A DNA stretch of 14,274 nt from assembly GCA_027044005.1 (NCBI GenBank), contig JALUDK010000185.1, positions 1-14,274 on the forward strand, given 5' to 3'. Below, one piece after another: positions 6,244-13,714 of the stretch. This DNA is from Acidilobaceae archaeon (GTDB lineage: Archaea > Thermoproteota > Thermoprotei_A > Sulfolobales > Acidilobaceae). A program made the position numbers and the translations under genes. Numbering within the stretch: position 1 is the first letter of the stretch; the number at the start of each line of letters is the position of its first letter. The notes under the pieces are model-generated. The model worked only from the letters and a program-made list of their open reading frames with translations, was not told the origin of the DNA and made no database searches.

Positions 6244-7355
6244 TGGTCAGGGTGGACTGTAGCAAGCTATGCCCCGAGTGGCCCTGCGAGCAGCCTGACG
6301 AGTTTAAGCATGTATGGGTAATAGCTGAGGCTACAGAGGAGGGTGTTAGCGAGGCAAGCCTACAGATGCTGACCCCGGCCCTCGAGATAGCCAGGAAGCT
6401 GGATAGCAAGGTTGTAGGGATCCTGCTTGGATACAACGTCTCCAGGCATGCAGATACCCTGATAAAACACGGCGCGGACGAGGTCATAGTTGTCGACGAT
6501 ATAATGCTGAGCGAGTACTACCCTGAGGTCTACGGCCAGGTGGTTGTAGACCTAGCCAGGAAGTATAAGCCGGAGGTCATACTAATAGCGGCTACCATGA
6601 GGGGCAGGGAGATGGGCCCCTACATTGCAAACACTCTTCGCGCCGGGATCACTGCTGACTGCACGGACTTCGACGTGGACGAGAAGACTAGGGACGTGCT
6701 CCTCATAAGGCCCCCATTCGCCGCTATAATGCTAGCATACATAAAGACCCCATTCAGGAGGCCCCAGATAGGGACGGCTAGGCCCAACGTCTTCCCGGTG
6801 CCCCCAGCCGACGAGTCCAGGAGGGGGGAGATTAAGTTCGAGAAGACCAGTATACTAACCGCTAGGTCCAAGCTGATATCAAGGAAGATCCTGAAGAGGG
6901 AGGAGATACCGATCGAGAAGGCCGAGATAATAGTATCCGGGGGCAAGGGCGTCGGGGGCCCCGACGGCTTCAAGCTTCTAGAGGAGCTCGCCAGCATACT
7001 AGGAGGAGTCGTGGCAGGCTCCAGGAAGGCGGTGGACGCAGGGTGGATAAGCCACGAGAGGCAGGTAGGCCAGACCGGTAAGAGCGTGAAGCCTATACTA
7101 TACATAGCAGTCGGCATCAGCGGCGCCGCACAGCACATGATAGGAGTCAGAGAGGCCACGAGGATAGTAGCCATAAACATAGACCCAGAGGCACCCATAT
7201 TCAACCAGGCCGACTACGGTGTGGTAGGGGACTACAAGGAGATCGTCGAGGCCCTGATAGAGGAGCTTAGGAGGCTCAAAGAGGCAGGCCCAGGAGCAGT
7301 GGAGGAGCTTATAAGAGAGTACACCCAGCAGGCCCAGGCAGTAGGGCAGGGATGA
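6243..7355 (+). CDS. etfA: Electron transfer flavoprotein alpha subunit (FixB/EtfA) with N-terminal cysteines
   Basis: EtfA holds the electron-shuttling FAD in its C-terminal domain and delivers electrons to FixC. With ATG 6243 as start (370 aa), the C-terminal FAD domain shows 'VAGSRKAVDAGW' (256-267), QVGQTGK (274-280), GISGAAQH (291-298) and 'AINIDPEAPIFNQADYGVVGD' in its usual place (to residue 330). The N-terminal Rossmann-like domain begins near residue 21. Before it is a short extension with Cys6, Cys10 and Cys15, unusual for EtfA and too short for a classical ferredoxin domain. ATG 6243 overlaps the etfB stop (TGATG) and has GGTGGTG at good spacing. The in-frame GTGs at 6228 and 6240 are less likely. 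The stop overlaps the trkH start. The family call is certain. Confidence 0.93.
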   Translation: MVRVDCSKLCPEWPCEQPDEFKHVWVIAEATEEGVSEASLQMLTPALEIARKLDSKVVGILLGYNVSRHADTLIKHGADEVIVVDDIMLSEYYPEVYGQVVVDLARKYKPEVILIAATMRGREMGPYIANTLRAGITADCTDFDVDEKTRDVLLIRPPFAAIMLAYIKTPFRRPQIGTARPNVFPVPPADESRRGEIKFEKTSILTARSKLISRKILKREEIPIEKAEIIVSGGKGVGGPDGFKLLEELASILGGVVAGSRKAVDAGWISHERQVGQTGKSVKPILYIAVGISGAAQHMIGVREATRIVAINIDPEAPIFNQADYGVVGDYKEIVEALIEELRRLKEAGPGAVEELIREYTQQAQAVGQG

Positions 7356-8809
7356 GGCCGGGCAGACTACTATGGCCGCTAGGAGCCAGCCTAGTAGCGG
7401 CTGGCCTACCAATACTTTCCTCGGGGGCCATAGCCGTCATATTATACGGGGAGAAGTGGCCCGGCTACCCCTTGTCTCTGCTCGGCCTATCCTATATCCT
7501 AGCAGGCCTGCTACTCTACAGGCGCTACTACTCTAGGCTCCACCTCTGGGAGGCTGTGGCTGCTACAACCCTGATATGGGTCGTCACGCCCATACTAGGC
7601 GCAGCCCCCTTCTACTGGCTCCTCCGCATACCCATGCTCGATTCCCTGTTTGAGAGTGTCAGTGCATGGACCACCACTGGCCTCACGATATTCACGGGAG
7701 AACCCAGTAGTTCTGGAGGCGTCTACGTGCCCCGGATAGAGGAGCTCCCCGAGGCCTTCAAATGGCTCAGAACCCTGACCCAGTGGGAGGGCGGCCTCGG
7801 TATCGTGGTCTTCACGATAGCGGTCCTAGCACCTCCAGGCATCTCGGTTGCAGTCCTCTACCTGGCCGAGGGCAAGTTTGAGAGGCTGGAGGCCAGCCTG
7901 AAGAGGAGCGCCATACTGATGGGAGAGATCTATGTACTCCTCACCCTGGCTGGCGTGGCGTTATTCGCCCTGGCAGGCATGCCCCTGGAGGATGCAGTCC
8001 ACCACTCTATGACCGGGGTTGCTACCGCTGGGTTCTCCACGCACAGTGAAAGCCTAGGGTTCTACCATACAACCTCTATACTGCTCGCTGGCATGATAGT
8101 AGTTATGATGGGAGCTGTGAGCTTCAGCGACCACTACAACCTGCTAAGGCTTAGACTATCCAGCCTCAGGGATAGCGTGGAGCTAAAGGCCCAGATACTA
8201 ATCCTAGCACTAGCCACCCTGGCTGGTCTAACCCTATGGGATAGGGATCCCGGGCTACACCACTCCATGCAGCCAATAGATGTCGTGTTCAATATAGTCT
8301 CTACCAGCGCAACAGCAGGCTTCCAATCCTCTAGCCTCGCAGAGTCAGGCCCAGGGTATAAGCTGCTCCTGGCAACACTAGCCCTTATAGGCGGGAGCGC
8401 CTTCTCCACGGCTGGAGGGATCAAGGTCCTCAGAATCCTGGTCGCTATGAAGAGTATAATGATAGAGGCGTCAAAGACCATGCACCCACCCGGCTACATG
8501 CCCAACAAGAGGCTGGGAAAGTACATAGTGGGCGAGGACCTCGCACTCAGGACCCTAGCAGCTATAGCAGCAATACTGGCCACGTACACAATACTAGTCC
8601 TAGCCCTGCTCATAGCCACCCCACACACAAGCCTCGAGGACGCCATGCTAGAGGTAGCAAGCGCAATGGGAAACGTCGGGGTTAGTAGCGGCATAACGAG
8701 CGCCGCCACCAGCCCAATGGTGAAGGCGATACTGATAGCTGCAATGAGCCTAGGCAGGCTAGAGGTCATAGCATACCTAATAACAGCCAAGTCCCTGGTA
8801 AGACTATAA
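7352..8809 (+). CDS. trkH: TrkH/KtrB-type potassium uptake membrane subunit
   Basis: This is the membrane pore of a K+ uptake system of the Trk/Ktr/HKT superfamily. The 485 residues contain the four expected pore loops with a conserved filter glycine: TTTGLT (about 107-112), ATAGFS (224-229), ATAGFQ (320-325) and AMGNVGVSSG (438-447). Also present are 'QWEGGLGIVVF' (about 144-154), typical of TrkH, and 'GGSAFSTAGGIKVLRI' in the later half. Hydrophobic segments run through the rest, giving about eight to ten spans. No TrkA-type nucleotide-binding regulator is in the window. The ATG at 7352 overlaps the etfA stop by four bases (ATGA), so the gene is almost certainly transcribed and translated with the ETF operon; its own ribosome binding site is weak. 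The cation specificity (K+ versus Na+) is inferred from the family. Confidence 0.92.
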   Translation: MRPGRLLWPLGASLVAAGLPILSSGAIAVILYGEKWPGYPLSLLGLSYILAGLLLYRRYYSRLHLWEAVAATTLIWVVTPILGAAPFYWLLRIPMLDSLFESVSAWTTTGLTIFTGEPSSSGGVYVPRIEELPEAFKWLRTLTQWEGGLGIVVFTIAVLAPPGISVAVLYLAEGKFERLEASLKRSAILMGEIYVLLTLAGVALFALAGMPLEDAVHHSMTGVATAGFSTHSESLGFYHTTSILLAGMIVVMMGAVSFSDHYNLLRLRLSSLRDSVELKAQILILALATLAGLTLWDRDPGLHHSMQPIDVVFNIVSTSATAGFQSSSLAESGPGYKLLLATLALIGGSAFSTAGGIKVLRILVAMKSIMIEASKTMHPPGYMPNKRLGKYIVGEDLALRTLAAIAAILATYTILVLALLIATPHTSLEDAMLEVASAMGNVGVSSGITSAATSPMVKAILIAAMSLGRLEVIAYLITAKSLVRL

Positions 8810-8826
8810 CACTGTGGGGGTAACCC

Positions 8827-8833
8827 TTAAAAG
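8827..8833 (+). promoter_or_regulatory. TATA-like box of tRNA-Ala
   Basis: TTAAAAG lies about 37 bases before the mature tRNA 5' end. A start 26 bases past its centre (near 8856) would leave an 11-base leader for RNase P to remove. The box lies just past the trkH stop, so it is a separate promoter rather than a continuation of that operon. Confidence 0.5.
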
Positions 8834-8866
8834 AGCAACCGGTAGATACACCCTCTAATCCGGAGT

Positions 8867-8943
8867 GGGCCGGTAGCTCAGCCTGGAAGAGCGCTCGGCT
8901 TGCACCCGAGAGGCCCCGGGTTCAAATCCCGGCCGGTCCACCA
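8867..8943 (+). tRNA. tRNA-Ala (anticodon TGC), CCA encoded
   Basis: A full cloverleaf can be folded. The acceptor stem pairs GGGCCGG (8867-8873) with CCGGTCC (8933-8939), including the G3-U70 wobble pair that is the alanine identity element. The anticodon stem is CTCGG/CCGAG (8894-8898 and 8906-8910) with loop CTTGCAC, which places anticodon TGC at 8901-8903. The T stem is CCGGG/CCCGG with loop TTCAAAT. The discriminator is A (8940), and CCA (8941-8943) is encoded. There is no intron. The gene reads GCN alanine codons, mainly GCA. Confidence 0.97.
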
Positions 8944-9008
8944 TCCTTATACACTCTCCTAACCCTCCAGGGTACCCTTCCTGCACACACGGCGGGTACT
9001 GTCCTCCA

Positions 9009-9016
9009 CATTTTAT
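9009..9016 (+). promoter_or_regulatory. Possible TATA box of the Lhr helicase gene
   Basis: ATTTTATC, in the spacer between the tRNA and the helicase, is the best AT-rich element. A start about 26 bases on (near 9038) would lie downstream of the GTG at 9030 and would favour the in-frame GTG at 9060 as the true start. The element is a single weak match. Confidence 0.35.
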
Positions 9017-9029
9017 CCCCTGCTGGGGC

Positions 9030-11678
9030 GTGGTATGGTATTACCCTGGGGGCCCGCGAGTGGCGGCTGGCGATGCCGAGGTCTACAAGCTGCTTACGCC
9101 CTACGTTGCTGAGTGGTTTAGGGGTAAGTATGGGGAGTTCACGGAGCCCCAGAGGTGGGCTATCCCCTACGTTAAGCGTGGGTTCAACGTTCTAGTCTCC
9201 TCCCCTACAGGTACGGGTAAGACCCTCGCCGCGTTCCTCGGGATCATAGACGAGCTGTTCAGGATATGGAGCGAGGGGGGCTTGGAGGATGCTATCTACG
9301 CCATATACGTGAGCCCCCTCCGGGCCCTCAACAATGATATGAGGAGGAACCTATTAGAGCCTCTAGGCGAGATACGTAGGCTCATGGAGGAGAGGGGCCT
9401 GGAGTCCCCTGAGATTAGGGTTGGCGTTAGGACCAGCGACACTCCTCCGTCGGAGAAGCAGAGGATGCTTAGGAAGCCTCCCCATATCCTGATCACAACC
9501 CCCGAGAGCCTGGCCATAAGCCTGGTTGCGCCTAAGTTTAGGGAGAGGCTAGCTACGGCTAGGTGGGTGATCCTTGACGAGATCCATGAGGTGGCTCAGA
9601 GTAAGAGGGGCGCCCACCTTTCTCTTAGCGTGGAGAGGCTTGACCACCTTGTCTCGTCCCGGGGCGGAAGGCTTGTTAGGATAGGCATGTCTGCCACCAT
9701 CTCGCCTCTAGAGGTTGTGGCTAGGTTCCTCGGGGGCTACGATGGAGATGGCAGTCCACGCCCTGTAAAGATCGTGGATGCCAGGTTCTCCAAGCCCATC
9801 GATATACGCGTAATCTCTCCCGAGGTCGACCTCATACATGACCCGGCTGATGTGGTTAACGACGCCATATACAGGAAGCTGGTTGAGCTTATCAGGAGCC
9901 ACAAGACTACCCTCATATTCACAAATACCAGGAGTGCCACCGAGAGGGTTGTGTACAAGCTGAAGAAGCTACTTAAAGAAGAGCTAGGGTGGAGTGAGGA
10001 CCTCATCGAGGCCCATCACTCCAGCCTATCACGCCACCTAAGGCTGGACGTGGAGGAGAGGCTGAAGAGGGGAGAGCTGAGGGTTGTGGTGTCGAGTACC
10101 AGCCTAGAGCTCGGGATAGACATAGGCTATATAGACCTAGTGGTACTCCTATCCAGCCCGAAGAGTGTTAGCAGGCTACTCCAGAGGATCGGGAGGGCAG
10201 GCCACCATATAAGGCAGGTGAGCAAGGGAAGGGTAGTCGTAGTCGACAGGGACGACCTAGTCGAGTGTAGCGTGCTCGTGAAGAGCGCCAATGAGAGGTT
10301 CATAGACTCGGTCCGCATACCGATGAACCCCCTAGACGTGCTGGCCCAGCACCTGGTCGGGATGGCTGTTGAGGACAAGTGGAGGATCGAGGATGCATAC
10401 AACCTGGTTAGGAGATCCTACAATTTCCATACCCTCAGCAGGGACGACTTTATCCGGGTGCTCCGCTACCTAGCCGGCAGGGACGGCCTTGAGGACGAGA
10501 AGGTCTACGCCAAGATCTGGCTAGACGAGGAGGAGGGTGTGTTCGGGCGTAAGAGGAGCGCCAGGATGATATACCAGCTGAACACGGGGACCATACCGGA
10601 CGAGTCCAAGATAGAAGTATACACAGTCAAGGGCAAGTACGTGGGGAACCTAGAGGAGGAGTTCGCCGAGATACTAGCCCCCGGGGACATATTCGTCCTA
10701 GGCGGAAGGACCTACAGGTTCATCAAGTCCTCGGGAATGAAGGTCATCGTCGAGAGCGCGGAGGGCGCGAAGCCCACCGTACCCAGCTGGTTTAGCGAGA
10801 TGCTACCCCTGAGCTTTGATAGCGCCCTCCGGGTGGGGGCCTTCAGGAGGAGGATTGCATCCCTACTTGCAGAGGGTAGGGGTGGCGAGGTTGACAAGAT
10901 CCTGAGGGACGAGTATAACCTGGAGCCGCACTCAGCCGAGGCGGTTAAGACCTACATATGGGAGCAGCTAGCATACACGGGTGTCGTCCCCGGCGACGAC
11001 CTGGTATTGGTAGAGTATTTCAGGTTCGAGGAGGGGTGGGCAATAGTATTCCACACACTCTACGGCCGCCGGGTCAACGATGCCCTATCTAGGGGCATGG
11101 CCAGTATACTGGCTGGGATAACCTCGGCGCCTGTTAGGATCAGCGTCTCGGATAATGGATTCATGCTCATAACCGACACCCAACCAAGCGAGGGGCTGGT
11201 TAAGGAGCTGATAGAGAGGGCTGACCCTAGGGAGTTTAGGGGGATCCTCGAGGAAGCCCTGTCTAGGACCGAGCTTGTCAAGCGCCGTTTCAGGCATGTA
11301 GCCCAGAGGAGCTTCATGATCCTCAAGCGCTATAGGGGTAGGGAGAGGAGCCCGGAGAGGATGCAGATTAGCGCTGAGAGGCTCCTAGATGTGTTAAGGC
11401 ACCTCGACCCCAGCCATCCCGTCGTTAGGGAGACCTTTAGGGAGATCCTGGAGGATTACATGGATGTGGAGAAGGCAATATGGGTGCTAGATGGGATCAG
11501 GAGCGGTAGGATCAGGCTGGTGGTAAGGGGGCCCCTACCGTACCCGTCACCTATGGCCCATCACTTGGTGGTTAAGGGGTACAGTGACGTGGTGCTTATG
11601 GAGGATAGGCGCCGCCTCCTTGCTATACTCCACGACCGTATAATGGAGATACTGTCCAGCATGCAGGAGGCTACCTGA
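9030..11678 (+). CDS. lhr: Lhr-type superfamily 2 ATP-dependent helicase (aLhr2-like)
   Basis: This is a large helicase of nucleic-acid repair or processing. Motifs occur in order: a Q-like motif 'FTEPQRWAIP' (about 37-46), Walker A SPTGTGKT (58-65), TPES (157-160), DEIH (183-186), SATIS (221-225), 'LIFTNTRSATE' (about 295-305), 'VVVSSTSLELGIDIG' (about 352-366) and QRIGRAGH (385-392). About 480 more residues follow, as expected for the Lhr core with its winged-helix, beta-barrel and domain-4 parts. The whole protein has almost no cysteine and no C-terminal zinc-type cluster, which favours aLhr2 over aLhr1. The longest frame starts at GTG 9030. GTG 9060 (10 residues shorter, with GGGGG at better spacing) is a serious alternative. 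The 3' end overlaps the opposing regulator gene by eight bases. The exact physiological substrate is unknown. Confidence 0.92.
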   Translation: MVWYYPGGPRVAAGDAEVYKLLTPYVAEWFRGKYGEFTEPQRWAIPYVKRGFNVLVSSPTGTGKTLAAFLGIIDELFRIWSEGGLEDAIYAIYVSPLRALNNDMRRNLLEPLGEIRRLMEERGLESPEIRVGVRTSDTPPSEKQRMLRKPPHILITTPESLAISLVAPKFRERLATARWVILDEIHEVAQSKRGAHLSLSVERLDHLVSSRGGRLVRIGMSATISPLEVVARFLGGYDGDGSPRPVKIVDARFSKPIDIRVISPEVDLIHDPADVVNDAIYRKLVELIRSHKTTLIFTNTRSATERVVYKLKKLLKEELGWSEDLIEAHHSSLSRHLRLDVEERLKRGELRVVVSSTSLELGIDIGYIDLVVLLSSPKSVSRLLQRIGRAGHHIRQVSKGRVVVVDRDDLVECSVLVKSANERFIDSVRIPMNPLDVLAQHLVGMAVEDKWRIEDAYNLVRRSYNFHTLSRDDFIRVLRYLAGRDGLEDEKVYAKIWLDEEEGVFGRKRSARMIYQLNTGTIPDESKIEVYTVKGKYVGNLEEEFAEILAPGDIFVLGGRTYRFIKSSGMKVIVESAEGAKPTVPSWFSEMLPLSFDSALRVGAFRRRIASLLAEGRGGEVDKILRDEYNLEPHSAEAVKTYIWEQLAYTGVVPGDDLVLVEYFRFEEGWAIVFHTLYGRRVNDALSRGMASILAGITSAPVRISVSDNGFMLITDTQPSEGLVKELIERADPREFRGILEEALSRTELVKRRFRHVAQRSFMILKRYRGRERSPERMQISAERLLDVLRHLDPSHPVVRETFREILEDYMDVEKAIWVLDGIRSGRIRLVVRGPLPYPSPMAHHLVVKGYSDVVLMEDRRRLLAILHDRIMEILSSMQEAT

Positions 11679-12570
11679 GTGCTGTTATGAACCTTAGTAT
11701 GTCTGTCCTCGTTACTATCCCTACAGGCCTTCCCTGGCTGTTTATCACCAGCAGCCTGCCTATCCCGTGGAAGCTCATTATCCTGATTGCCTCTAGTATC
11801 GTGTCTCCCTCTGATATGACGACCACGTTCCTCCTCATATACCTGGTAACGGGGGCGTCCAGGTCCTCGTTGTTGGCTACCACCATCGCGATGTCTGTGG
11901 TGGTTATGAATCCTATAACATCACCCTTCTCCGATACTATGGGCGCACCCCTTATACCATGGCTGTAGAGAACCTTGGCCGCTTCTCTCAGCGTACTAGC
12001 CTCTCTTATCGTGATGAGGTTCCTCCTAGTTATCTCGCCTACCCTGACATCCGGGAGTATGACCATCCTGTTTATGGAGACCAGGACCTCCTCCGCGTGA
12101 AGGTCGGCCCTCTCAACAGTGCCCTCTATAACTATCCTCCTGTCGGGGCTGCTCTCTATCTTTACCCTGTCGCCCCTCCTGACCTCACCGAGGTTACCGG
12201 CAACCCTGACGACGGCCTTGGCCGGCTCCGGCGCGAATAGGCCTATGATCTCCAGGTTTACTACGCTTAGCTTGATCTCCCTGTCGCCCCTGGGAATGAT
12301 CATGACCCCATGGCCTGCCAGGTGGAAAGTGGTTGCGGCGCCCAGAACCTCGTATGCCTTCAGGCTCGGCACGTACCCCCCGGCTGGCCCTGTCCTGCTC
12401 TCCACTAACCCCATATTCTTTAGAACCATGATTATGTTCCTGACAGTTCCCTCGTCCTTTCCCAGGACTCTCGCAACCTCCTTACTCTTTATCATCCTCT
12501 TATGCTGTTCATAGAGCCTGGTAAGGGTCTCTAGGACCTCCCTCTGCACCATCGTCAGCGGCCTTGTCAA
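11671..12570 (-). CDS. Winged-helix transcriptional regulator with C-terminal CBS pair
   Basis: This is a predicted DNA-binding regulator that senses a small ligand. Residues 5-70 look like a winged helix-turn-helix, with 'SKEVARVLGKDEGTVRNII' as helix-turn-recognition helix (about 29-47) and a wing rich in G and P. A middle domain (about 78-170) is beta-rich. Two CBS motifs follow: about 178-235 ('GIRGAPIVSEKGDVIGFITT' then TDI) and about 241-299 ('GIGRLLVINSQGRPVGIVTR' then TDI). CBS pairs of this kind commonly bind adenosine nucleotides. The architecture matches COG2524-type archaeal regulators. The start is TTG 12570 with AAGGTGAAGGGGTGA upstream; an internal ATG at 12552 is a weaker option. 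It lies convergent to lhr. Its AT-rich upstream region suggests its own promoter and possibly self-regulation. Target genes are unknown. Confidence 0.85.
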   Translation of the reverse strand: MTRPLTMVQREVLETLTRLYEQHKRMIKSKEVARVLGKDEGTVRNIIMVLKNMGLVESRTGPAGGYVPSLKAYEVLGAATTFHLAGHGVMIIPRGDREIKLSVVNLEIIGLFAPEPAKAVVRVAGNLGEVRRGDRVKIESSPDRRIVIEGTVERADLHAEEVLVSINRMVILPDVRVGEITRRNLITIREASTLREAAKVLYSHGIRGAPIVSEKGDVIGFITTTDIAMVVANNEDLDAPVTRYMRRNVVVISEGDTILEAIRIMSFHGIGRLLVINSQGRPVGIVTRTDILRFITALR

Positions 12571-12602
12571 TTCACCCCTTCACCTTCCCCTAATCCTCAA
12601 GG

Positions 12603-12668
12603 TTCACACTAATCACATTAAAACAATGATAAATACGGGTTTAAATATGTTAATCAACAACAATTATA
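12603..12668 (-). promoter_or_regulatory. AT-rich control region of the CBS regulator gene
   Basis: This stretch is strikingly AT-rich against GC-rich surroundings. Minus-strand TATA-like candidates are TATTTAAA (plus 12640-12647, predicting a leader of about 47 bases), GTATTTATC (12628-12636) and GTTTTAATG (12616-12624, leader of about 24 bases). Two imperfect palindromes flank them: TAAT-CAC-ATTA (12610-12620) and TGTT-AATC-AACA (12648-12659). They could be operators for the wHTH protein encoded downstream. The same T-rich stretch may also terminate the upstream gene. Confidence 0.5.
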
Positions 12669-12686
12669 TGAATCCATGCAGACAGG

Positions 12687-13439
12687 CTACCCCTTGCCCT
12701 GCCCCCTCCTCTGTCTACCCCCGTGAGATAGAACCATGCCGGTGATCCTCCTGGGGACCTTGAATACCTCTGAGGCTATCTTCTCTATGTACCTATCATC
12801 GGGTATAACACCCTTCTCTATACCCGTCTCCAGCGCGAGTGCCTGCTTTAACGCTTCCTTCGAGATCCTATCCCTAACCTCACCTGATGCTATGGCCTCT
12901 GCCACCCTGAATGCTATGTAGAACCTAGCATACTTGACCGCTAGCCTCTCCTTCTCTGGGAGGGCCTTTGAGACCGCCTTTATGAGGTTTATGAGTGCCC
13001 TGTGGTCGGAGAAGCCGAAGTAAACCTCGGTCATCTTAACCCTCAGCATCCTGGCCAGTGTGTTATCGTCTAGCGAGCCTAGCAGGAGGCTTATCTTGTC
13101 CCTAGCCTTCTCCGGCTCCTCTGTGAGTAGGATCCTCACGGCCTCGTCATACCTTATTATGTCTGGGAATAGGGAGTCGAACAGCTCGGGGTACTGCTGG
13201 TCCAGGCCCATGCCATGCTTGCCTACTACATACAGGCTTATCAGCTCCTTCTCGAAGATGTCCTCGGGCATGCTGGCCCCTCTTAGAGGGCTCAGCCTCT
13301 CCCTCCTGTAGGCGTCCTTCAGCATCTCTATGACCCTATCCCTGGTAACCCTGGCCCCGGAGTCCCACATGCCCACGATCTCGTTCCAGAGATCGACAAG
13401 CACCGCTAGCCTCCGCTTAACGTCAACATTCTCCCTCAT
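12687..13439 (-). CDS. Conserved archaeal protein of unknown function (resembles DUF2192)
   Basis: The 250-residue protein is mostly alpha-helical by its residue pattern, charged, and has no signal peptide or membrane span. The N-terminus 'VKRRLAVLVDLWNEIVGMWD' leads into 'RVIEMLKDAYRRERLSPLRG' (about 35-54), which from memory resembles the crenarchaeal DUF2192 proteins. A helical middle follows, then 'KYARFYIAFRVAEAIASGEV' (about 168-187), and the C-terminal tail is basic and glycine-rich (after about 240), as in nucleic-acid-binding proteins. No cysteine pairs or catalytic motif can be seen. The start is ATG 13439 with GGGTGTG about 8-10 bases upstream. The gene lies upstream of, and in the same direction as, the CBS regulator, but 116 AT-rich bases separate them. 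The frame is firm, the family name moderate, the function unknown. Confidence 0.7.
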   Translation of the reverse strand: MRENVDVKRRLAVLVDLWNEIVGMWDSGARVTRDRVIEMLKDAYRRERLSPLRGASMPEDIFEKELISLYVVGKHGMGLDQQYPELFDSLFPDIIRYDEAVRILLTEEPEKARDKISLLLGSLDDNTLARMLRVKMTEVYFGFSDHRALINLIKAVSKALPEKERLAVKYARFYIAFRVAEAIASGEVRDRISKEALKQALALETGIEKGVIPDDRYIEKIASEVFKVPRRITGMVLSHGGRQRRGQGKG

Positions 13440-13466
13440 CCCAATGGCACACCCTTAACAATCCCC

Positions 13467-13474
13467 GAATATTC
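13467..13474 (-). promoter_or_regulatory. Possible promoter box of the DUF2192-like gene
   Basis: GAATATTC, a perfect 8-base palindrome, lies about 30 bases before the ATG at 13439 on the minus strand. As a TATA-like box it would give a very short leader. It is the only AT-rich element close upstream. Confidence 0.35.
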
Positions 13475-13500
13475 AACGCCTAGGCCCCTGTAGAGGGTAG

Positions 13501-13506
13501 TATTTA
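13501..13506 (+). promoter_or_regulatory. TATA box of the small cysteine ORF / SpoIIM-like operon
   Basis: TATTTA lies so that a start 26 bases from its centre falls near 13530, just before the GAGGGTG ribosome binding site (13533-13539) and the TTG at 13547. The consistent spacing of box, ribosome binding site and start supports a real transcription unit. Confidence 0.5.
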
Positions 13507-13546
13507 GGCTGGGTGATAAGCATTATAGTGACGAGGGTGCCCTTCC

Positions 13547-13714
13547 TTGGCTGGCGAGTGGCCTCTACTCAAAGAGAGGCCTAAAGGGGCCCTGAGGCCG
13601 GGAGGCGAGTGTAGGGGCCTAGTGGAGGCTTGCGCCGAGGACCTACTCCGGGTCGAGGAGCTTCCTATGGACTGTGTAATCTTGGTGAGGGATTGTGCTG
13701 GTGGGAAGGGCTGA
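13547..13714 (+). CDS. Small cysteine-containing ORF (55 aa), unknown function
   Basis: This ORF is not recognised. A TTG start at 13547, seven bases after GAGGGTG, opens a 55-residue frame ending at TGA 13712-13714. The product is soluble-looking and has four cysteines (Cys24, Cys30, Cys43, Cys50), a basic N-terminal part (LLKERPKGALRPGG, about 7-20) and an acidic middle (VEACAEDLLRVEELP). The spacing of cysteines does not match a standard zinc or iron-sulfur motif. Its last 20 bases overlap the start of the SpoIIM-like gene, and the SpoIIM ribosome binding site lies inside this ORF, which suggests translational coupling. Support comes from the TATA box, ribosome binding site and start spacing and from the way it fills the gap. 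It could still be a leader without a functional product. Confidence 0.5.
   Translation: MAGEWPLLKERPKGALRPGGECRGLVEACAEDLLRVEELPMDCVILVRDCAGGKG

Noticed and set aside
8867..9029. tRNA-Ala as an integration site for a mobile element
   Set aside because: No integrase gene, no repeated tRNA 3' end further on, and the flanking genes are ordinary chromosomal functions.
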